Source: UBA4615 sp046046245 (lineage in GTDB: Bacteria > Pseudomonadota > Gammaproteobacteria > Burkholderiales > Burkholderiaceae_E). From it: a DNA stretch of 64,000 nt. The DNA lies in contig JBJOKE010000003.1 in the NCBI GenBank assembly GCA_046046245.1, positions 332,729 through 396,728 of the forward strand. The letters are read 5' to 3'. Shown piece after piece: positions 34,819 through 43,860 of the stretch. The stretch's first letter is position 1. Each line of letters starts with the position of its first letter. The translations under genes and the position numbers were made by a program. The notes under the pieces were generated by a model. The model made no database searches, was not told the DNA's origin, and saw nothing but the letters and a program-made list of their open reading frames with translations.

Positions 34819-35775
34819 TCAGTGCTCGTGGTTCACGTGGTCGAACACCAGCCAGCCGGTGCGGCCCTCGGTCGCGAGGCCCACGGTCGCGCCGTGCGGC
34901 AGCATCACCTTCGGCTTGTCGTGGCCGAAGGGCAGGCCGGTGACGATCGGCACCTTCGTCTGCGTGCGCAGCCACTTCAGCGCGGCGGGCAGGTCGTAGC
35001 CGCGGTCGTGCGGCGCGAGCGCGTAGCGGTTCACGTAGCCCAGCACCACCGCGCGCTGCGCGTCGATCACGCCCGCCTGCAGCAGCTGCACCAGCATCCG
35101 CTCGATCCGGTACGGATGCTCGTTGACGTCCTCGACGAAGAGGATGCCGCCCTTCACCTTCGGGAAGAAGGGCGTGCCGAGCATCGCGCACAGCACCGAC
35201 AGGTTGCCGCCCCACAGCGTGCCGCGTTCGTCGATGCCCGAGGGGCCTCGTGCGGCGAATCCGAGCATCTCGAGCGCGCCGGACAGCGCCTCGCGGAAGC
35301 AGCCGAGCGTGACCGGGTCGACGTCGGCCGGCGATTCGACGCCGAAGTCGTCGAGCAGCGCGGGCCCGGCCCAGGTCACCGCGCGGGCCTTCGCGAGCAT
35401 CGCGAGGTGGAACGCGGTGAAGTCCGACAGCCCCACCCACTGCTTGCCCGAGCGCGCGAGCGCCTTGTAGTCGAGCGACGGCAGCAGCCGCGTGAGGCCG
35501 TAGCCGCCGCGGGTGATCATCACCACCGGCGCGTCCTGCGCGGCCGCGCGCGCGAACGCCCCGGCACGCTGCGCGTCGCTGCCGGCGAAGCGCTGCGAGA
35601 CCTTCAGTGCCGCGGGGTCGAAGCGCGTGCGGTGCCCGAGCGCCTCCAGGGTCGCGGCCGCACGGCGCGCGCGCTCGGGGTCGGCCACCGCGCCGGACGG
35701 CGAGATCAGGTAGATCGACGGGCCCCCGGTCGGCGCGGGTTCCGTGGCATGGGGCGAAGCGGTCGACGTCGGCAT
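34819..35775 (-). CDS. ldcA: Murein tetrapeptide L,D-carboxypeptidase (LdcA, S66)
   Basis: LdcA removes the terminal D-alanine from murein tetrapeptides during cell-wall recycling in the cytoplasm. The 318-residue protein shows the S66-family pattern. RGGYGLTRLLPSLDY precedes the nucleophile serine in VGLSDFTAFHLAML. WGGNLSVLCAMLGTPF carries the second conserved block, and VTGLPFGH carries the catalytic histidine. Length is normal. It is convergent with the nhaR-like gene and divergent from the E1-alpha gene, with a 95-bp gap to that start. Confidence 0.88.
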   Translation of the reverse strand: MPTSTASPHATEPAPTGGPSIYLISPSGAVADPERARRAAATLEALGHRTRFDPAALKVSQRFAGSDAQRAGAFARAAAQDAPVVMITRGGYGLTRLLPSLDYKALARSGKQWVGLSDFTAFHLAMLAKARAVTWAGPALLDDFGVESPADVDPVTLGCFREALSGALEMLGFAARGPSGIDERGTLWGGNLSVLCAMLGTPFFPKVKGGILFVEDVNEHPYRIERMLVQLLQAGVIDAQRAVVLGYVNRYALAPHDRGYDLPAALKWLRTQTKVPIVTGLPFGHDKPKVMLPHGATVGLATEGRTGWLVFDHVNHEH

Positions 35776-35870
35776 GGCGCGAGTCTGCCACGCCGTCCCC
35801 GGAACGGGCCGCGCCGCGGCGGGCGACGCGCGTCCGTACAATCCGTCGACCTTCCCCGCAGGCCTTTCCG

Positions 35871-36881
35871 ATGAGTCTTCCGAACGACACCCTGCTGTCC
35901 CTGTACCGGACGATGTGCCGGATCCGCGCGTTCGAGGACGCCGCGGAGGACGCGAGCCGCGGCGGCGTCGCCGCCTTCGGCCAGGCGATGGGCAACGCGG
36001 CGGTCCGCGGTCCGTTGCACCTGTCCACCGGCCAGGAGGCGGTCGCAGCCGGCGTCTGCGCGCACCTGCGCCCGGCCGACTGCCTGACCTCGACCCACCG
36101 CGGCCACGGCCACACGCTCGCCAAGGGCGCGGACCCGACGAAGATGATGCTCGAGCTGTTCGGCAAGGCCGGCGGCTACTGCGGCGGCAAGGGCGGCTCG
36201 ATGCACATCGCCGACTTCTCGGTCGGCATGCTCGGCGCCAACGGCGTGGTCGCCGCCGGCATCCCGATCGCGGTGGGAGCGGCGCAGTCGCTGAAGCTGC
36301 GCGGCGTCGACGCGATCGCGACGAGCTTCTTCGGCGACGGCGCGATCAACCGCGGCCCGTTCGCGGAAGGACTGAACTGGGCCGCCGCGTTCCGGCTGCC
36401 GATGCTCTTCGTCTGCGAGGACAACCAGTGGTCGGCGACGACGAAGACCGCGTCGATCTCCGCCGGCGAGGGCGCGGCCGCACGCGCGATCGCGGCGGGC
36501 GTGCCGGCGGTGGTCGTCGACGGCATGGACGTCGAGGCGGTCCACGCGGCGGCGGGCCGGCTGGTCGACGAGATCCGCGCCGGACAGGGGCCGCGGATGC
36601 TCCACGCCAAGACCTACCGCTTCAAGGGCCACGTGTCGGTGGACCCGGCCGGCTACCGGAACCCGGCCGAGGTGGCCGAGGCGCTGAAGGGCGACCCGCT
36701 GCCGCGCGTGCGGGAGCGGCTGCTGGCGCGCGGCGTGGCCGAGGCCGCGGTCGACGCGGTGATGGCCGACGCGCGGGCCGAGCTCGCGCGTGCGATCGAG
36801 GCGGCGGCGGCGGCACCCTGGCCCGACCCGCAGGCCGCGTGGACCGACGTGCAGGACGTCGGCGCGGGGGTGTGGCGATGA
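35871..36881 (+). CDS. Thiamine-diphosphate dehydrogenase E1, alpha subunit
   Basis: The 336-residue protein is an E1-alpha of the pyruvate/acetoin dehydrogenase class. STHRGHGHTLAKG, GGKGGSMHIADF and the thiamine motif GDGAINRGPFAEGLNWAA with Asn are all present, as is the CEDNQWS segment. The enzyme decarboxylates a 2-oxo acid or cleaves acetoin and passes the acyl group to an E2 lipoamide. The beta subunit follows with a four-base overlap. No E2 or E3 gene is nearby, so substrate and partner are open; acetoin and branched-chain variants are possible. Confidence 0.85.
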   Translation: MSLPNDTLLSLYRTMCRIRAFEDAAEDASRGGVAAFGQAMGNAAVRGPLHLSTGQEAVAAGVCAHLRPADCLTSTHRGHGHTLAKGADPTKMMLELFGKAGGYCGGKGGSMHIADFSVGMLGANGVVAAGIPIAVGAAQSLKLRGVDAIATSFFGDGAINRGPFAEGLNWAAAFRLPMLFVCEDNQWSATTKTASISAGEGAAARAIAAGVPAVVVDGMDVEAVHAAAGRLVDEIRAGQGPRMLHAKTYRFKGHVSVDPAGYRNPAEVAEALKGDPLPRVRERLLARGVAEAAVDAVMADARAELARAIEAAAAAPWPDPQAAWTDVQDVGAGVWR

Positions 36882-37858
36882 GCGGAGCGGCGAACGTGAC
36901 GACGATGACCTACGTGCAGGCCGGCAACGCCGCGCTCGCGCGGGCGATGCGCGAGGACGCGCGGGTGGTGGCGCTGGGCGAGGACGTGGGCCGCGGCGGG
37001 ATCTTCGGCCAGTACGCCGGGCTGCAGGCGGAGTTCGGCGGCGACCGGGTGATCGACACGCCGATCTCCGAGTCGACGATCGTCGGCGCGGCGGTGGGCA
37101 TGGCGCTCACCGGCATGAAGCCGGTGGTGGAGATGCGGGTCGTCGACTTCGCGCTCTGTGCGATCGACGAGATCGTCAACCAGGCGGCGAAGAACCGCTT
37201 CATGTTCGGCGGCCAGGGCCGCGTGCCCTGCGTGATCCGCATGCCGATCGGCATCTGGAGCGCGTCGGCCGCGCAGCACTCGCAGTCGCTCGAGGCCTGG
37301 TTCGCGCACATCCCCGGGCTGGTGGTGGTGGCGCCCTCCACGCCGCAGGACAACCACGGCCTGATGCGCGCGGCGCTCGACAGCGGCGACCCGGTCGCCT
37401 ACTTCGAGCACAAGGAGCTGTGGGCGACGACCGGCGAGGTCCATCCGGAGCAGCCGGTGCCGCTCGGCCGCGCGGCCGTCGCGCGCGCGGGCTCGGACGT
37501 GACGATCGTCTCCTGGAGCAAGGCGGTCCATGGGTCGCTCGCGGCCGCGCAGACGCTCGCCGAGCAGGGCGTGCAGGCCGAGGTGATCGACCTGCGCACG
37601 CTCTGGCCCTGGGACCGCGACGCGGTGTTCGCCTCGGCCGAGCGCACCCGCCGGGTGCTCGTCGTCCACGAGGCGGTGCAGGTCGCGGGCTTCGGCGCCG
37701 AGATCGTCGCGACGCTGGCCGAGGCGGGCGTGGCGCGCGTCGCGCGGCTCGGCGCGCCGCGTGCACCGGTCGGCTACTCGCCGGGGCTGGAGGCGCAGGC
37801 TCGGCTCGGGCCCGAGCGGATCGTCGACGCGGTGCAGGCGCTGCTGCGGCGCGGCTGA
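36878..37858 (+). CDS. Thiamine-diphosphate dehydrogenase E1, beta subunit
   Basis: This 326-residue protein is the beta partner of the preceding gene. ALGEDVGRGGIFGQYAGL, DTPISESTIVGAAVGMA and PVVEMRVVDFALCAIDEI form the thiamine-site half. The C-terminal transketolase domain has VIDLRTLWPWD and RVLVVHEAV. ATG 36878 overlaps the alpha stop (ATGA), so the two should be translated in equal amounts. A palindromic hairpin follows. Confidence 0.87.
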   Translation: MSGAANVTTMTYVQAGNAALARAMREDARVVALGEDVGRGGIFGQYAGLQAEFGGDRVIDTPISESTIVGAAVGMALTGMKPVVEMRVVDFALCAIDEIVNQAAKNRFMFGGQGRVPCVIRMPIGIWSASAAQHSQSLEAWFAHIPGLVVVAPSTPQDNHGLMRAALDSGDPVAYFEHKELWATTGEVHPEQPVPLGRAAVARAGSDVTIVSWSKAVHGSLAAAQTLAEQGVQAEVIDLRTLWPWDRDAVFASAERTRRVLVVHEAVQVAGFGAEIVATLAEAGVARVARLGAPRAPVGYSPGLEAQARLGPERIVDAVQALLRRG

Positions 37859-37891
37859 TCGCGGCCGCGACGGCGCCCGCTCGAGGCGCCG

Positions 37892-37909
37892 CCCCGGTCG
37901 CGACCGGGG
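37892..37909. terminator. Palindromic GC stem after the E1 operon
   Basis: CCCCGGTCGCGACCGGGG is a perfect 18-bp palindrome 33 bp after the E1-beta stop codon. It can fold as a 7-bp stem with a 4-base loop. A T-run is absent. Confidence 0.4.
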
Positions 37910-38049
37910 GCCCGGGCCCGGGTGGAGGCCTCGGGCCGACGGACGGCGGGCCCGGGTGAGGACCCGGGGTCGTGTCGTGACGGAAGTCCTCCGTGCCCCG
38001 CGGGGCAGCGTCCTAGACTGGCTCTCACTGTTGGTGGAGAGCAGGGACG

Positions 38050-38529
38050 ATGGACCGAGGCATGCAGACGACCCCCCCGATGCCGGCGATGGATGCCGCG
38101 GCGCCGCGGCGTGCGCGCCGTGCCGGCACGGGCGACGCGGTGCTCATCGTCGACGTCGACCAGTTCGCCGCGATCCGCGCGATGCACGGGACCGAGGCCG
38201 GCGAGCAGGTGACCCGCGCGGTCGCCGACTGCCTGCGGCGCAGGCTGCGCAGCGAGGACCGGCTCGCGCTGCTGCGCGAGGACGAGTTCCTGGCGGTGCT
38301 GCCCGGCGCGACCGAGGAGCTGCTGCCGGTGATCGTCTACCGGCTGCGTGCCGGCATCGAGGGCCTGCGGCTCGCGCTCGCGGGCCGCGTCTGGACGCTG
38401 TCGTGCACGATCGGCGCGGCCGCCGCGACCCGCGGCTCGCGGCCCTGCGGCCTCGAGGGCCTGGTGCGCGAGGCGGACATCGAGCTGCACCGCGCGCGCC
38501 GCGCGGCGGCCGGAAGGCTGGACGGCTGA
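38050..38529 (+). CDS. Short GGDEF-like protein with degenerate signature
   Basis: This 159-residue protein consists of a low-complexity N-terminus and one GGDEF-type fold. VLIVDVDQFAAIRAMHG is the usual metal and nucleotide strand. The signature is degenerate: LLREDEFLAVLPG in place of GGDEF. VREADIELHRARRA matches the usual ADxALYxAK end. Loss of both glycines suggests no diguanylate cyclase activity; it may bind nucleotide or a partner. No sensory domain is attached. A TAGACT -10-like box at 38013 precedes the gene. Confidence 0.65.
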   Translation: MDRGMQTTPPMPAMDAAAPRRARRAGTGDAVLIVDVDQFAAIRAMHGTEAGEQVTRAVADCLRRRLRSEDRLALLREDEFLAVLPGATEELLPVIVYRLRAGIEGLRLALAGRVWTLSCTIGAAAATRGSRPCGLEGLVREADIELHRARRAAAGRLDG

Positions 38530-38531
38530 GA

Positions 38532-39356
38532 TCAGGCGGCCGGTTCGGCCTCGGGCGCCACCAGGTCCCGATACGCGTGCCAGGTCGCCAGCCCCACCCA
38601 GGGCACGGTGACGATCAGGCCCACGAACAGCGTCGCGAACCCCGTCACCGTCAGCGCGACGATCAGCGCCGCCCACAGCAGCATCGGCCCGAGGTTGCGG
38701 CCGAAGGCCACGCAGCTCGCGAGCATCGCGGTGATCGCGTCGGTGCCGCGGTCGAGCATCATCGGTATCGCCACCGCGGTGAACGCGAACACCAGCGTCG
38801 CGAAGATCGCGCCCACGCCGAGCCAGGTCGCGAGGAAGCCGAGCTCCTGGCCGTGCGCCACCTCGTCGATCAGCAGCGCGACCGTGGGCATCTTCCGCGG
38901 GAAGAAGATCGCGATGACCATCATCGACGAGCGCGCCCACAGCGCCATCACGATCTCCAGCCCGATGCCGAGGATCGCGAGGTTCATCAGGTTGCGCCGC
39001 CAGACCAGCGTGGTCCCGAGCAGGTCGCAGGCCTCGCCGCGCTCCAGGCGCCGCGCGACCTCGTAGACGCCCATCGCCATCACCGGCCCCACCAGCAGGA
39101 AGCCGGCGGTGAGCGCCATCATCGTCCCCGGCGACGGCCGCAGCAGCACCGCGAGCAGCCAGCCCATCGCCGCGAAGCACGCGCCGTAGAACAGGCAGGG
39201 CAGCGGGCAGCGGCGGAAGTCGCGGGCGGCGAGCGCGAGCCAGCGCAACGGCGCACGGATGCCCACGGTGCGCAGTGTCGGGAAGGCCGGGCGCGGCGCC
39301 GCGGCCGCATCGAGGGCGTCGGACGGGGAGCCTTCGGTGGCGGTGGTCGTCGGCAT
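38532..39356 (-). CDS. DUF2189-family integral membrane protein
   Basis: The 274-residue protein has about six hydrophobic helices and matches the DUF2189 family of uncharacterised membrane proteins. Recognisable parts are RTVGIRAPLRWLALAARDFRRCPLPCLFYGACF near the first helix (shown here only as its landmarks RAPLRWL and CPLPCLFYG) and GPVMAMGVYEVARRLERGE in the middle. ATG 39356 gives a 35-residue cytosolic N-terminus. It ends 2 bp from the GGDEF-like gene, in convergent orientation. Confidence 0.7.
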   Translation of the reverse strand: MPTTTATEGSPSDALDAAAAPRPAFPTLRTVGIRAPLRWLALAARDFRRCPLPCLFYGACFAAMGWLLAVLLRPSPGTMMALTAGFLLVGPVMAMGVYEVARRLERGEACDLLGTTLVWRRNLMNLAILGIGLEIVMALWARSSMMVIAIFFPRKMPTVALLIDEVAHGQELGFLATWLGVGAIFATLVFAFTAVAIPMMLDRGTDAITAMLASCVAFGRNLGPMLLWAALIVALTVTGFATLFVGLIVTVPWVGLATWHAYRDLVAPEAEPAA

Positions 39357-39499
39357 CGGCGGGGGGCGCGGCGCGGGAGGGGGTCGGGGCAGTGTAGGCC
39401 CGTGCCGCCCGCGCGCGCACCGTGCGATGCAGCATCGCCGCCGGCCGCGCTCGACCCGGTTCGTCACGACGGTTACGATCGGGCGCAGGAGGATTCCGA

Positions 39500-40345
39500 A
39501 TGGACGTCGAGATCGCGCCGGGCGCGCGCACCGTCGAGCTCTACCGTCGCGGCGGTCGCGGCGGTGTCTACGTCTTCGACCCCGCCGGGATCGACTGGCG
39601 CGGCGCCGGCAAGGACGGCGTCCTGCAGAAGGTCGTGCGCCGCGACGACGAGCGCGGCCAGTTCCTCGGGCTGATCGCGATGGAGCCGATGGTCCGCTCG
39701 GGGCTGCACCAGCACCAGGGCACGGCCACCAGCTACTTCCTCGACGGCGGGCTCACCGACTACCAGGGCACGATCGGCACCGGCGAGGCGGGCATCAACC
39801 TGAAGGGCGCCACGCACGACGCGATCGCCTGGCAGCCGACGCTGTTCGTCGCGCGGCTCGAGGCGCCGGTGACCTATCCGCCGCAGGACGGGCCGCTGCA
39901 CGGCCTGCACGCGGGCGCCCGTCACGGCGCGCTCGTGAACCCGGCGCCCGAGGTGCCGCCCGACATCAACGTGCGCGTCGACGCGCTGCCGGCGCAGGCC
40001 ACCGGCTGCGACGGCGTGGTCCGGCGCACGGTCTTCGACTACGCGGCCACCGCCGACGACCACCGGATGGTCCAGCTGTCGATCCGTCCGCGGGCGCCGC
40101 TGTCCAGACTGCTCGTCACCGGGCTCACCGAGCTCTGGATCCGCGCGGGGCTGCTCGAGCTCGACGGCCGCGTCGCGCACGCGGGCTGCTTCGCGATCCT
40201 CGAGCCGGGCGCCGAGGTCACCCTGGCGAGCCCGTTCGGCGCGCTGGTGCTCGGCTGGGCCGAGGGCCCGGTGCACTGGATCGAGCCGCCGCCGGCGGCC
40301 GAGGGGGCGCACTCGGCGCGGGCGGACCTGTTCGGCTACCGCTGA
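39500..40345 (+). CDS. Cupin-fold protein, ChrR/2,4'-dihydroxyacetophenone-dioxygenase-like
   Basis: The 281-residue protein has two beta-barrel halves. The first has the cupin metal motif in SGLHQHQGTATSYFLDGGLTDYQG (residues of about 64-87; the two His and the Glu/Gln position are present). The second ends LEPGAEVTLASPFGALVLGWAEGP. Cupins of this sort bind a metal and act as dioxygenases or anti-sigma domains. No partner sigma factor is adjacent. AGGAGG at 39487-39492 fixes the ATG at 39500. Confidence 0.6.
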   Translation: MDVEIAPGARTVELYRRGGRGGVYVFDPAGIDWRGAGKDGVLQKVVRRDDERGQFLGLIAMEPMVRSGLHQHQGTATSYFLDGGLTDYQGTIGTGEAGINLKGATHDAIAWQPTLFVARLEAPVTYPPQDGPLHGLHAGARHGALVNPAPEVPPDINVRVDALPAQATGCDGVVRRTVFDYAATADDHRMVQLSIRPRAPLSRLLVTGLTELWIRAGLLELDGRVAHAGCFAILEPGAEVTLASPFGALVLGWAEGPVHWIEPPPAAEGAHSARADLFGYR

Positions 40346-40351
40346 GGCGGC

Positions 40352-40384
40352 GGCGCGCGCCCGGACCGGGTCCGGGTGCGCGCC
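40352..40384. terminator. Bidirectional hairpin between cupin and marR genes
   Basis: Bases 40352-40366 pair with 40370-40384 over 15 positions with one G-T pair and a 3-base loop. The hairpin starts 7 bp after the cupin stop and ends 10 bp from the stop of the minus-strand MarR gene. Confidence 0.6.
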
Positions 40385-40394
40385 GGACCGGGCC

Positions 40395-40886
40395 TCAGCG
40401 CGTCTCGGCCGTGTCCCCGGCCGCGCGCGCCGCGCCGGTCATCCGTGCGACGAGCACCGCGAGCTGCCGGCGCTCGGCGGCCGACAGCCCGCCGGCGACC
40501 GCCGCCTCGCGCTCGCGCGAGGGCCTGAGCAGGCCGCGGTGCAGCTGACGGCCCGCCGCCGTCAGCGTCGCGAGCGCGCGGCGGCCGTCGTCGGGGTCGG
40601 GCCGCCGCACGACGCGGCCGGCCGCCTCGAGCGAGGCGAGCGCGCGCGAGACGCTCATCTTGTCGAGGCCGGTGCGCTGCGCGACCTCGCTCGCCGCCGA
40701 GCCCGGGTGGTCGTGCAGCACCGCCAGCACGCGCCACTCGGACAGGCCCAGGCCGTGCCGCCGCCCGATGTCCTCCTGGAACGGGCGGGCGGCGAGCTCG
40801 GCGAGCCGCAGCAGCGTGAACAGCAGCTCGCGCTCGTGCGGCGGGCCGTCGTCGGATCCCGCCGACGCGGCAGGCGGCCTGGCCAT
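40395..40886 (-). CDS. MarR-family regulator of the TRAP operon
   Basis: The 163-residue protein has a MarR winged helix-turn-helix: LSEWRVLAVLHDHPGSAASE, then RTGLDKMSVSRALASLEAAG as recognition helix and a wing ending RRPDPDDGRRALATLT. It is the last gene of a four-gene operon (dctQ, dctM, dctP, marR), 7 bp after dctP. MarR proteins usually repress their own operon and release DNA on binding an aromatic or phenolic ligand. The inverted repeat at 43841-43860 is a candidate site. Confidence 0.85.
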   Translation of the reverse strand: MARPPAASAGSDDGPPHERELLFTLLRLAELAARPFQEDIGRRHGLGLSEWRVLAVLHDHPGSAASEVAQRTGLDKMSVSRALASLEAAGRVVRRPDPDDGRRALATLTAAGRQLHRGLLRPSREREAAVAGGLSAAERRQLAVLVARMTGAARAAGDTAETR

Positions 40887-40893
40887 CCCGGCC

Positions 40894-41925
40894 TCAGGCC
40901 TTGCCGCGCGAGCGGGTGACGGCCTCCTCGAACTTCGTGATCAGGCCGGGGTTGATCTGCGCCTTCCAGCGCGCGTACGGACGACGGCAGGCGATCTGCC
41001 AGGCGTCCATCTCGGCCGGCGTCGGCACGGTCACGTCGACGCCCAGCGCGCGGACCGCCTCGACGTCCTTCGCGTAGACCTCGCGGACCTGGCGGATGTT
41101 CTCCTTGGCCGCGTCGAGCGCGCACTCGCGGACGATCTTGCGGTCCTGCTCCGACCAGCCCTGCCAGATCGGGTTCGCGATCGCGATCAGCAGCGGGTCG
41201 TTCGAGTAGTTCCACTTGGTCACGAACTTCTGGCCGAGCGTGTGGACCTTCAGGCCGAGGAACAGCTCCATCGGGTTCTCCTGGCCGTCGACCGCGCCCG
41301 AGGCCATCGCCGGCTGTGCGTCGGCCCACGACATCGCGGTCGGGTTCGCGCCCATGCCGGCCATGATCTCCTGGTACATCGGGCTGGCCACGATGCGGAT
41401 CTTCAGGCCCTTCAGGTCGTCAGGCTTCTTCACCGCGCGCTTGCTGTTCGACAGCTGGCGGTAGCCGGTCTCGCCGACCGCGAGCGGCTCGGCGCCGGCC
41501 TTGCGGATGATGTCGAAGAAGTCCTTCTGCACGGCGTCGGACTGGATCACCGCGTCGTAGGCCTTGTGATCCGGCATCAGGAACGGCAGCGCGAACGCGC
41601 CGCACTCGCGGACCGTGCCCGACCAGTTGATCGGCGCGCCGCACAGCACGTCGATGATGCCCTGGCGCATCGCCGCGAACTCGCGGTCCTGCTGGCCCTG
41701 CACCAGGCTCGCGCCCGGGTACTGCTTGATGTTGATCCGGCCGCTGGTGCGCTCGCGCACGTAGTTGCCGAAGTTCTCGCCGCACTTGCCCCAGGCGAGC
41801 GCGGTGCCGACCACGGTCGACATCTTGTACTCGGGCCGGTAGCCCTGCTGCGCCTTCAGGATCGTCGGGAAACCGAGCACGGCGCCGCTGGCGGCGCCGG
41901 TCTTCAGGATGTCGCGTCGTTTCAT
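40894..41925 (-). CDS. TRAP transporter solute-binding protein, DctP family
   Basis: DctP-type proteins bind an organic acid in the periplasm and hand it to the membrane subunits. The 343-residue protein has a twin-arginine signal (MKRRDILKTGAASG). The conserved binding region contains GLKIRIVASPMYQEIMAGMGANP, in which an arginine normally holds the substrate carboxylate, followed by GAVDGQENP. Tat export is unusual but known for TRAP binding proteins. It follows dctM by 39 bp. Confidence 0.9.
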   Translation of the reverse strand: MKRRDILKTGAASGAVLGFPTILKAQQGYRPEYKMSTVVGTALAWGKCGENFGNYVRERTSGRINIKQYPGASLVQGQQDREFAAMRQGIIDVLCGAPINWSGTVRECGAFALPFLMPDHKAYDAVIQSDAVQKDFFDIIRKAGAEPLAVGETGYRQLSNSKRAVKKPDDLKGLKIRIVASPMYQEIMAGMGANPTAMSWADAQPAMASGAVDGQENPMELFLGLKVHTLGQKFVTKWNYSNDPLLIAIANPIWQGWSEQDRKIVRECALDAAKENIRQVREVYAKDVEAVRALGVDVTVPTPAEMDAWQIACRRPYARWKAQINPGLITKFEEAVTRSRGKA

Positions 41926-41964
41926 GTCGGAGTCTCCTTCTCGTGGGGTCGATCGTCGAACGGG

Positions 41965-43263
41965 TCAGTAACCGAGCGTGCGCGGCAGCCAGAGCGCCAG
42001 CTCGGGGAACACGGCCACCAGCACGGCGGCCAGCATGAACGAGAACACCAGCCAGCCCACCCAGGGCACGGTCTGCTCGATGCGCACGCCGGCGATCCGG
42101 CACGAGACCAGCAGGTTCACCGCCATCGGCGGCGTGAACTGGCCGATCGCGACGAGCATGGTCATCAGCACGCCGAACCAGACCGGGTCCCAGCCGTAGA
42201 GCCGCATCATCGGGATCAGCAGCGGCAGGAAGATCAGGAAGATCGACACGCCGTCGAGGAACATGCCGACGATCAGCAGCAGCACGGCGAGCAGGACCAG
42301 CGCCACCGTGCTGCTCACGCCGGCATCGCGGATCGCGTTGACCAGGGGGTCCGCCAGGCCGAGCGTGGCCACCGCGTACGCGAAGATCGCCGCGAGACCG
42401 AGCACGAGCATGATGACCGCGGAGATCTCCGTGGCCTCGCGGAAGGTCTCCCACAGGTCGCGCAGCCCCATCGTGCGGTGGACGACCATCCCGACGAACA
42501 GGCCGTAGACCACGGCGACCACCGCCGCCTCGGTCGGGGTGAACCAGCCGGCGCGCATGCCGCCCAGGATCAGCACCGGCGCGGCGAGGCCCCACGAGGC
42601 CTCGCGCAGGCTCTTCCAGAACGGCGGCCGGGACATCTGGCGCTCGGCCGCGCCGAGCTTGTGGTGCCGGGACAGCCAGACCGCGGGGATGATCAGCGCG
42701 AGGCCCGCGAGGATGCCGGGGAACATGCCGGCTGCGAACAGCGCGGGCACCGACGCGCCCGGCACCACCACCGAGTAGACGATGAACGCGACCGACGGCG
42801 GGATCAGCACGTCGGTGGCGGCGGCCGCGCCGACGATCGAGGCCGAGAACGGCGCCGGATAGCCCGCCTTGGCCATCGCGGCGATCATCACGCCGCCGAC
42901 CGCGGCCGCGTTCGCCGGGCCCGAGCCCGAGATCCCGCCCAGCACCATCGCGACCAGGATCGCGACCATCGGCAGCATGCCGGGGCCGCGGCCGACGCAG
43001 GCGATCGCGAAGTCGACCATGCGCCGGGCGACGCCCGAGCGGTCGAAGATCGAGCCCACCAGCACGAACATGGGCAGCGCGAGCAGCGGGTACTTCGCGA
43101 TGCCGGCGTGGAAGTTCTGCGGGCCGGCGAGCGTGCCCCAGAGCATCGTGTCGGGGTTCTCGAGCACGATCGCGATCAGCCCGCCGACGCCGAGCGCGAC
43201 GCCGATCGGCACGCCGAGGAACATCAGCCCGAAGAAGGCGAGGAAGAGGACGAGCGCGATCAT
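41965..43263 (-). CDS. TRAP transporter large permease, DctM family
   Basis: The 432-residue protein has about 12 membrane helices and the DctM landmarks: GVPIGVALGVGG at the start, GGISGSGPANAAAVG, and IPPSVAFIVYSVV. It uses the sodium gradient to import the substrate delivered by the binding protein. Its ATG overlaps the dctQ stop codon by four bases. ATG 43263 gives the usual hydrophobic N-terminus. Confidence 0.9.
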   Translation of the reverse strand: MIALVLFLAFFGLMFLGVPIGVALGVGGLIAIVLENPDTMLWGTLAGPQNFHAGIAKYPLLALPMFVLVGSIFDRSGVARRMVDFAIACVGRGPGMLPMVAILVAMVLGGISGSGPANAAAVGGVMIAAMAKAGYPAPFSASIVGAAAATDVLIPPSVAFIVYSVVVPGASVPALFAAGMFPGILAGLALIIPAVWLSRHHKLGAAERQMSRPPFWKSLREASWGLAAPVLILGGMRAGWFTPTEAAVVAVVYGLFVGMVVHRTMGLRDLWETFREATEISAVIMLVLGLAAIFAYAVATLGLADPLVNAIRDAGVSSTVALVLLAVLLLIVGMFLDGVSIFLIFLPLLIPMMRLYGWDPVWFGVLMTMLVAIGQFTPPMAVNLLVSCRIAGVRIEQTVPWVGWLVFSFMLAAVLVAVFPELALWLPRTLGY

Positions 43264-43811
43264 CGCGAGGCCCCGTCGCCGTCGTCGCTGCCACCCGGCA
43301 GCATCAGCCCGCGGCGCACCTTGCCGGCGACCTGCGCGGCGCGCATCGCGAGCACGACGCACAGGATCGGCACCCAGACGGTCAGCCACCAGCGCGGCAG
43401 GCCGAGCGCCATGGTCGTCTCCTGGTACGAGTACTCGTCCCAGACGACCCGTGCCGACAGCGCGCCGAGCACGACGAAGAACACGCAGGTGACCGCGGCC
43501 GAGACCATCGCCAAGGCCTTGCGGCGCGCCGGGCTGCCGGTCTCGTAGAAGTACTCGATCCGCACGTGGCGGTCGCGGGCGGCCGCGGCGCAGGCACCGG
43601 CGACCGTCATGACGACCATCAGCGCGATCGAGATCTCCTCGGTGGCCGCGAAGCTCTCGTCGGTGAGGTAGCGGACGACGACGTTGATCAGCGTGAGCAG
43701 CACCAGCACCGCCATGCAGGCGACCGCGATCAGCTCCTCGACGAGGACGGGTGCGCCGCGCCTGGCGGGCGCGTCGCCGGACGGCTGAGCGGGCTCGGTG
43801 GGAGACGGCAT
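43260..43811 (-). CDS. TRAP transporter small permease, DctQ family
   Basis: The 183-residue protein has four membrane helices and DctQ landmarks: RYLTDESFAATEEISIALMV, then RDRHVRIEYFYE after the second helix. The small subunit joins the large permease to form the membrane complex. It is the first gene of the dctQ-dctM-dctP-marR operon. An inverted repeat lies 30 bp before its ATG. Confidence 0.86.
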   Translation of the reverse strand: MPSPTEPAQPSGDAPARRGAPVLVEELIAVACMAVLVLLTLINVVVRYLTDESFAATEEISIALMVVMTVAGACAAAARDRHVRIEYFYETGSPARRKALAMVSAAVTCVFFVVLGALSARVVWDEYSYQETTMALGLPRWWLTVWVPILCVVLAMRAAQVAGKVRRGLMLPGGSDDGDGASR

Positions 43812-43840
43812 GGAGCGGGACGGGACCGTGAGGGGGGCGA

Positions 43841-43860
43841 ACTGTAACACCCGTTACGGT
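43841..43860. promoter_or_regulatory. Inverted repeat before the TRAP operon
   Basis: ACTGTAAC, spacer ACCC, GTTACGGT forms an 8-bp inverted repeat with one G-T mismatch, 30 bp before the dctQ start. Size and place suit a MarR dimer site, and a marR gene closes the operon. It is also near the divergent thioesterase gene (start 44003). Confidence 0.45.

Noticed and set aside
37892..37985. GC-rich repeats after the E1 genes as a possible REP element family.
   Set aside because: Only one clear palindrome is present, no second copy was noticed elsewhere in the window, and a terminator-like stem explains it.
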